Shown piece by piece: positions 60,049 to 64,000 of a DNA stretch of 64,000 nt. Within the stretch, counting starts at the first letter, position 1. Each line of letters begins with the position of its first letter. The position numbers and the translations under genes are program-made. The stretch is from Streptomyces sp. LX-29. Its GTDB lineage: Bacteria > Actinomycetota > Actinomycetes > Streptomycetales > Streptomycetaceae. The notes beneath the pieces are model-generated. The model was given only the letters and a program-made list of their open reading frames with translations, had not been told where the DNA came from and ran no database searches. Location: positions 6,209,559-6,273,558 of the forward strand of contig NZ_CP089746.1 in NCBI RefSeq assembly GCF_029541745.1, given 5' to 3'.

Positions 60049-61059
60049 TCATGCGGCTCCTCCCCGGGAGCCGGTCGGCCGCCGTCCGGCGCGCGCGCCC
60101 CGGAGGGCGGAGCGGGCGGCGGCTCCGGCCAGCCGGCCGGCGATCGAGGCGGTCAGTGCGAGCGCGGCCACCCGGCCGGACAGCCGGGTCGCGCGGGCGA
60201 TGTCGCGGAACTCCACCGGCCGCCCCTCGGCGTTGAGCACCGGCCGGTGCTCGACCCGGCCGCCGTAGGCCAGTGTGCCCCCCAGCCGCACGCCGAGCGC
60301 GCCCGCGAACGACGCCTCGACGGGGCCCGCGTTGGGGCTGGGATGAGCGCCCCCGTCGCGCCGCCAGGCGCGCCGCGCCCCGCGCGGGTCGGGGCCGGCG
60401 ACCGTGGTGAGGGCCGCCGTGAGCCGTGCGCCGGGCCAGCCGGCGAGGTCGTCGAGGCGGGCGGAGGCCCAGCCGAACCGTCGGTACCGCGGCGACCTGT
60501 GGCCCACCATCGCGTCGAGGGTGTTGACCGCGCGGAAGCCGACCAGGCCGGGCACGCCGCCGAGCGCGCCCCACACCAGGGCGCCCACCACCGCGTCGGA
60601 GGTGTTCTCGGCGACGGACTCGACGACCGCGCGGGCGATCTGCTGCTCGTCCAGGGCGTGCGGGTCGCGCCCGCACAGGTGCGGCAGCCGCTCCCGGGCC
60701 GCGGCGAGGTCCCCGGCGGCGAGCGCCGCCCCGATCGTCTCGGCCTCGCGGCGCAGCGAGGTGCCACCGAGCACCGCCCAGGTGGCGGCGGCGGTGAGCG
60801 CCACCTCGGCGCCGGGGGAGCCGGTGGCGTTCCGTACGGTGCGGGTGAGCAGCGCCGCGGCCGCCGCCGCGCCGCCCGCGCACAGCGCGGTGTACGCCGC
60901 GCCGTGGGCGCGGTGGTCGCGCCACAGCAGCCGCTCGGCGGCCGCGGCGGCGCGCCCGAAGGCGGCCACCGGGTGACCGCGGCGCGGGTCGCCCGCGGCG
61001 AGGTCACCGAGGAAGCCGAGGGCGGCGCCGCACGCGTAGCTGGCGTGGTCGGCACGCAT
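60049..61059 (-). CDS. cobD: adenosylcobinamide-phosphate synthase (CobD/CbiB)
   Basis: A 336-aa membrane enzyme that attaches aminopropanol (phosphate) to adenosylcobyric acid. Family motifs: GFLGDLAAGDPRRGHPVAAFGR, RDPHALDEQQIARAVVESVAENTSDAVVGALVWGA in segments, and ANTLDAMVGHRSPRYRRFGWASARLDDL-type helix. Hydrophobic helices are spread through the protein. ATG at 61059 is preceded by GAGGA. It is the first gene under the cobalamin riboswitch. Confidence 0.95.
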   Translation of the reverse strand: MRADHASYACGAALGFLGDLAAGDPRRGHPVAAFGRAAAAAERLLWRDHRAHGAAYTALCAGGAAAAAALLTRTVRNATGSPGAEVALTAAATWAVLGGTSLRREAETIGAALAAGDLAAARERLPHLCGRDPHALDEQQIARAVVESVAENTSDAVVGALVWGALGGVPGLVGFRAVNTLDAMVGHRSPRYRRFGWASARLDDLAGWPGARLTAALTTVAGPDPRGARRAWRRDGGAHPSPNAGPVEASFAGALGVRLGGTLAYGGRVEHRPVLNAEGRPVEFRDIARATRLSGRVAALALTASIAGRLAGAAARSALRGARAGRRPTGSRGGAA

Positions 61060-61094
61060 CCGTATGTGTCCTCACTCAGGGTCCGCGCCCTGGC

Positions 61095-61300
61095 TCGACG
61101 TGACCGGCGACCAGAGTCTCCTGGCTCCCGGATCCGCGCTGCCCCCGGCCTTCCAGCCCTGTGACGCCGTGGACCATGACGTCGAGCCGTGACCCCTGTT
61201 GAGGGGGAGCGCTCCCCGGTGACAGTGGCGGGACCGCGCCGGATTCTCACCGGACTTCCTCTGCTGTCGCCGTTTGGCCCCGGAAGTCCACCATGCTGCG
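61095..61300 (-). promoter_or_regulatory. cobalamin (AdoCbl) riboswitch controlling the cob operon
   Basis: On the minus strand the region reads GGAAGTCCGGTGAGAATCCG, then GGCGCGGTCCCGCCACTGT, and ends with the B12 box AGCCAGGAGACTCTGG (61111-61126). These are the conserved core elements of the cobalamin riboswitch in the correct order. It lies in the leader of cobD and should shut the operon down when AdoCbl is plentiful. Confidence 0.92.
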
Positions 61301-61402
61301 GGAACGGCCGTCAACTCACTGTTGACCTGCGCGGAGAGGTGCGGATACGCGTGTGCCCCGGGGCGTGTGTCCCGGGGCACAGAGAAGCGCGCGGCGGTTG
61401 GG

Positions 61403-61654
61403 TCAGCCGCTGACGATGAGGTAGATGCCGTAGGCCACGGCCGCCGCGCACAGCGCGTAGCAGGCGTAGCCGCCGGTCCGCGCGAGCGCGGACGCGGCGC
61501 TCGAGGCGGCGACCGCCCCGCCGTCGGCGCCCTCCGGCCGCGCCTTGCGCGCCGAGGTGCCGAGGATGCCGAGGGTGAAGACGCCCACCATCGTGACGGT
61601 CACCACGAGGGTGACGCCGAAGACCTGGCCGAGGGCAGCCCAGTCGATCTGCAT
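61403..61654 (-). CDS. small membrane protein next to the phosphate transporter
   Basis: An 83-aa protein with two membrane helices (GQVFGVTLVVTVTMVGVFTLGILG and TGGYACYALCAAAVAYGIYLIV), separated by a short basic/acidic loop. It follows the pit gene by 38 bp on the same strand and is likely co-transcribed. No known family was recognised. It could be an accessory factor for Pit. Confidence 0.8.
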   Translation of the reverse strand: MQIDWAALGQVFGVTLVVTVTMVGVFTLGILGTSARKARPEGADGGAVAASSAASALARTGGYACYALCAAAVAYGIYLIVSG

Positions 61655-61692
61655 CGCAGTGATTCCTTACCTAGAAGCCGTGAGGGGCCGGG

Positions 61693-62907
61693 TCAGACCG
61701 CGGCCTGGGCCGGAGCCGGGGTCGCGGGCTCGGCCTGGCCGGCCGGCGGCGGGGCGACCGACTGCAGCGCGGCGGTGACGACGCCCACCGGCTCGCCGGC
61801 CTCCGCACCCATGTCGTTGACGTTGGTGTGGTCCACCGGCTTGCGGCGGGAGGCCAGCCAGATCGCGGTGCAGGCGGCGACGGCGAGCACGGCGACCGCG
61901 GTGACGCCGATGTCACCCTGCTTGGCCAGCAGCGCCGCGGCGGCGCCGACCAGACCGGCGGCCGGCAGCGTCAGGCCCCAGGCGGCGACCATGCGGCCGA
62001 CGGTCTTCCAGCGGACCACGCCGCCCTTGCGGCCCAGGCCCGCGCCCATGACCGAGCCCGAGCAGACCTGGGTGGTGGAGAGCGCGAAGCCGATGTGGGA
62101 GGAGGTCAGGATGGTGACCGCGGCGCCGGTCTGGGCGGCGAAGCCCTGCGGCGGCTGGATGTCGGTGAGGCCCTTGCCCATGGTGCGGATGATCCGCCAG
62201 CCGCCCAGGTAGGTGCCGAGGGCGATGGCCAGACCGGCCGAGGCGATGACCCACATCGGCGGGTCGGCGTCCGGCGCCAGCGCGCCACCGGTGATCAGCG
62301 CCAGGGTCATCACACCCATGGTCTTCTGCGCGTCGTTGGTGCCGTGCGCGAGGGAGACCAGCGCGGCCGAGGCGATCTGCCCCGCGCGGTAGCCCTTGGC
62401 GGTCGCCTCCGGGTCGGCCTTGCGGGCCGCGCGGTAGGTCAGCTTGGTGGCCAGCAGGGTGGCCAGGCCCGCCACGATCGGGGCCGCGATGGCCGGGATC
62501 AGGACCTTCATGACGACCTCTTCGCCGTGGACGGCACCGAAGCCGACCGAGGCGACCGTGGCGCCGATCAGACCACCGAAGAGCGCGTGCGAGGAGCTGG
62601 AGGGGAGACCCGCGAGCCACGTCAGCAGGTTCCAGATGATCGCGCCCACCAGACCCGCGAAGATCACTTCGGGTTGGATGCCGGACTCGTCGATGATGCC
62701 CTTGGAGATGGTCGCGGCGACCTCGACGGACAGAAACGCGCCGACGAGGTTGAGGGCCGCCGACATGGCCACCGCCGTCTTGGGCTTCAGGGCGCCCGTG
62801 GAGATGGTGGTGGCCATGGCGTTGGCCGTGTCGTGGAAGCCGTTCGTAAAGTCGAACACCAAGGCCGTGATGATCACGATCCCGATGAGAAGCGTGATGT
62901 GTTCCAT
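61693..62907 (-). CDS. pit: low-affinity inorganic phosphate transporter (Pit family)
   Basis: A 404-aa, 10-12-helix phosphate/metal symporter. It has the two inverted family repeats: VFDFTNGFHDTANAMATTISTGAL near the N-terminus and VSLAHGTNDAQKTMGVMTLAL near the middle. Also seen are GAIIWNLLTWLAGLPSSSSHALFGG and GSVMGAGLGRKGG. ATG at 62907 follows a leader with a PHO box. It corresponds to the PitH2-type transporter of streptomycetes (inference from order). Confidence 0.95.
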   Translation of the reverse strand: MEHITLLIGIVIITALVFDFTNGFHDTANAMATTISTGALKPKTAVAMSAALNLVGAFLSVEVAATISKGIIDESGIQPEVIFAGLVGAIIWNLLTWLAGLPSSSSHALFGGLIGATVASVGFGAVHGEEVVMKVLIPAIAAPIVAGLATLLATKLTYRAARKADPEATAKGYRAGQIASAALVSLAHGTNDAQKTMGVMTLALITGGALAPDADPPMWVIASAGLAIALGTYLGGWRIIRTMGKGLTDIQPPQGFAAQTGAAVTILTSSHIGFALSTTQVCSGSVMGAGLGRKGGVVRWKTVGRMVAAWGLTLPAAGLVGAAAALLAKQGDIGVTAVAVLAVAACTAIWLASRRKPVDHTNVNDMGAEAGEPVGVVTAALQSVAPPPAGQAEPATPAPAQAAV

Positions 62908-62955
62908 TCACCCAGGCAATCGTTCGGTGGTCAGTGGCATGGCGACCGTAGGGAT

Positions 62956-62977
62956 GGTGAGTGAACGGAAGGTGAAC
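62956..62977 (-). promoter_or_regulatory. PHO box upstream of pit
   Basis: On the minus strand, GTTCACCTTCC is followed directly by GTTCACTCACC: two 11-nt direct repeat units that match the PhoP consensus GTTCACC almost exactly. It is 49 bp upstream of the pit ATG. Confidence 0.85.
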
Positions 62978-63065
62978 TGGCGGGGGTGTCGGGATGACAC
63001 GACACGGGAGGAGCCGCAGGTGGGCCGCCGTCCGGTGCGCTCCGGAGTGCGAGATTCCGGCTGAT

Positions 63066-63857
63066 TCACGCCGTTGCGAACCGCTTCAGCTCCACCGCCG
63101 AGCCGTTGAAGAGATTCTGGTCACCCGGCAGTCGACCCCGTTCCGCGTACTGCCAGAAGGTCGGTCGTCGCCACCCCGCCGGCAGCGGGCCCGGCGAGGC
63201 GGCCCAGCGGGCCAGCCACAGGGGGTGGCCGGAACCGAACGCGGCGCTGTCACCCGTGCACCGCCGCCACCACGTCGTTGTGGTGTAGATCACCGGTCGC
63301 CGCCCGGTCTGCCGCAGCACCTCCTCGCTGAAGGCGGCGATCCAGCGCACCATCTCCGCCCGACGCAGCCCGTAGCAGGGCTTCCGTCTGTCGTACGGGT
63401 TCCACTCCACGTCCAGCGCGGGCGGTAGCGTCCAGCCGTCCGGGGTCCAGCCCCCGCCGTTCCGGAGGAAGTGGGCGGCCTGGGTCTGTCCGGAGGACAG
63501 GTGCGGCACCGCGAAGTGATACGCCCCGCGCAGCAGCCCCGCCTCCCGGGAGCCGGTGTACTGCCGGCTGAAGTAGGGGTTGCGGTACGAGGTGGCCTCG
63601 GTCGCCTTGACGTAGACGAAGACGGCGCCGTTCTTGCGCGCCGCGTCCCAGTCGACGTTCCGCTGGTGCGAGGACACGTCGTGTCCTCGCGGCTTCCCGG
63701 CTCCGGCCGCCTGCGGCTGGGCCGGCAGGACTGCGGTCAGCGTGGCGGCCAGAAGGGCGAGGACCCGTCGCGGACGGCGGTCGTCACGGGCCCCGGAACG
63801 GCGATGCGCGTGACAGAGCCTCCGTAGCGTATCGGAAGATCGACATGCCCATGGCAA
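63066..63857 (-). CDS. secreted GH25 lysozyme-like muramidase
   Basis: A 263-aa exported enzyme. An Arg-rich start and hydrophobic stretch (RRVLALLAATLTAVLPAQPQAAGA) suggest a signal peptide. The GH25 barrel has DVSSHQRNVDWDAARKNGAVFVYVKATEA in segments, a catalytic DVE (ALDVEWNP), VIYTTTTWWRRCTG and LWLARWA. It should cleave peptidoglycan. The start is uncertain: only TTG at 63857 is available in frame upstream, and the sequence just after it lacks ATG or GTG. Some N-terminal error or frameshift is possible. Confidence 0.82.
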   Translation of the reverse strand: MPWACRSSDTLRRLCHAHRRSGARDDRRPRRVLALLAATLTAVLPAQPQAAGAGKPRGHDVSSHQRNVDWDAARKNGAVFVYVKATEATSYRNPYFSRQYTGSREAGLLRGAYHFAVPHLSSGQTQAAHFLRNGGGWTPDGWTLPPALDVEWNPYDRRKPCYGLRRAEMVRWIAAFSEEVLRQTGRRPVIYTTTTWWRRCTGDSAAFGSGHPLWLARWAASPGPLPAGWRRPTFWQYAERGRLPGDQNLFNGSAVELKRFATA

Positions 63858-63925
63858 GTGTGAGGTGGGTGTTGCCGCTGCTCACGGACCGGGGCACTGC
63901 GATGATCGACGCGGAGGTGGTGGGA

Positions 63926-64000
63926 GTGACGGTGAGGTCACGAGCGCTCTACACGACGTGGGCCGAGGTGGTGGCCACAGCCCGCCGCAGCACCGCCGAC
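63926..64000 (+). CDS. possible start of a gene running off the right edge
   Basis: GTG at 63926 is preceded by GGAGG (63913-63917) with 8-nt spacing. The frame (VTVRSRALYTTWAEVVATARRSTAD) stays open to the end. An earlier ATG in the same frame lies at 63904. Too short to identify. Confidence 0.35.
   Translation, partial: MTVRSRALYTTWAEVVATARRSTAD

Noticed and set aside
1..64000. tRNA, rRNA, insertion sequences, prophage or integrase genes
   Set aside because: I looked for clover-leaf-like sequence and transposase or integrase motifs and saw none.

Overview
This window is a high-GC (about 73%) chromosomal segment of a Streptomyces or close relative. The evidence is the strong G/C third-position bias, GTG starts, ATGA-type start/stop overlaps, and a gene order (tkt/ctaB, suf operon, dapD, ectABCD, LAETG-anchored protein, cobalamin genes, pit) that matches what I recall of the conserved Streptomyces core chromosome. 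No phage, transposase or integrase gene was seen.

Layout. 1-7.3 kb: start of transketolase (minus), divergent ctaB, a small conserved protein, an amidohydrolase-like protein, heme A synthase ctaA and a two-gene ABC exporter. 7.5-14.5 kb: the Fe-S assembly operon sufR-sufB-sufD-Rieske-sufC-sufS-sufU-sufT, headed by an iron-box-like site and a CAAC-N6-GTTG operator and closed by a strong terminator. 14.5-24.4 kb: epimerase, membrane protein and lipoprotein, an SMR pump with its TetR regulator, dapD, a SigE-family sigma factor with a propeller-like membrane partner, a DapA-family lyase and a secreted nuclease. 24.7-37.6 kb: an acidic unknown protein, a GC-rich repeat block, Tat-secreted PhoX behind a PHO box, a luciferase-like oxidoreductase, a double TerD protein, a GlxA-type regulator, small membrane proteins, a truncated beta-helix protein, a purine permease and a two-component pair. 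37.8-43.6 kb: a 46-bp tandem repeat, an aldehyde dehydrogenase with a Gly-rich insertion, a methyltransferase, MarR and a divergent Old Yellow Enzyme, and a class V aminotransferase. 43.6-47.2 kb: ectABCD on the minus strand. 47.6-50 kb: an amidohydrolase and a sortase-anchored surface protein.

50.3-61.3 kb is a minus-strand cobalamin cluster, led by a cobalamin riboswitch: cobD, cobQ, a ChlI/ChlD-type chelatase subunit, cobO, cobB, a CobE/CbiG-C protein, cbiX and cobC. The CobE-like gene is unusual. Its start overlaps the cobB stop as ATGA, but the domain is preceded by 21 uninterrupted copies of a 16-residue His/Arg/Asp/Pro-rich repeat (48 bp each). A tiny CRISPR-like remnant with 29-bp repeats and a 32-bp spacer lies between cobQ and the chelatase gene. 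61.4-64 kb: a small membrane protein and a Pit phosphate transporter behind a PHO box, a GH25 lysozyme-like secreted protein, and a possible gene start at the right edge.

The segment is mostly metabolic housekeeping (heme, Fe-S, cobalamin, lysine, ectoine, phosphate), and several loci have visible operators. The repeat-fused CobE and the mini-CRISPR are the most unusual elements.
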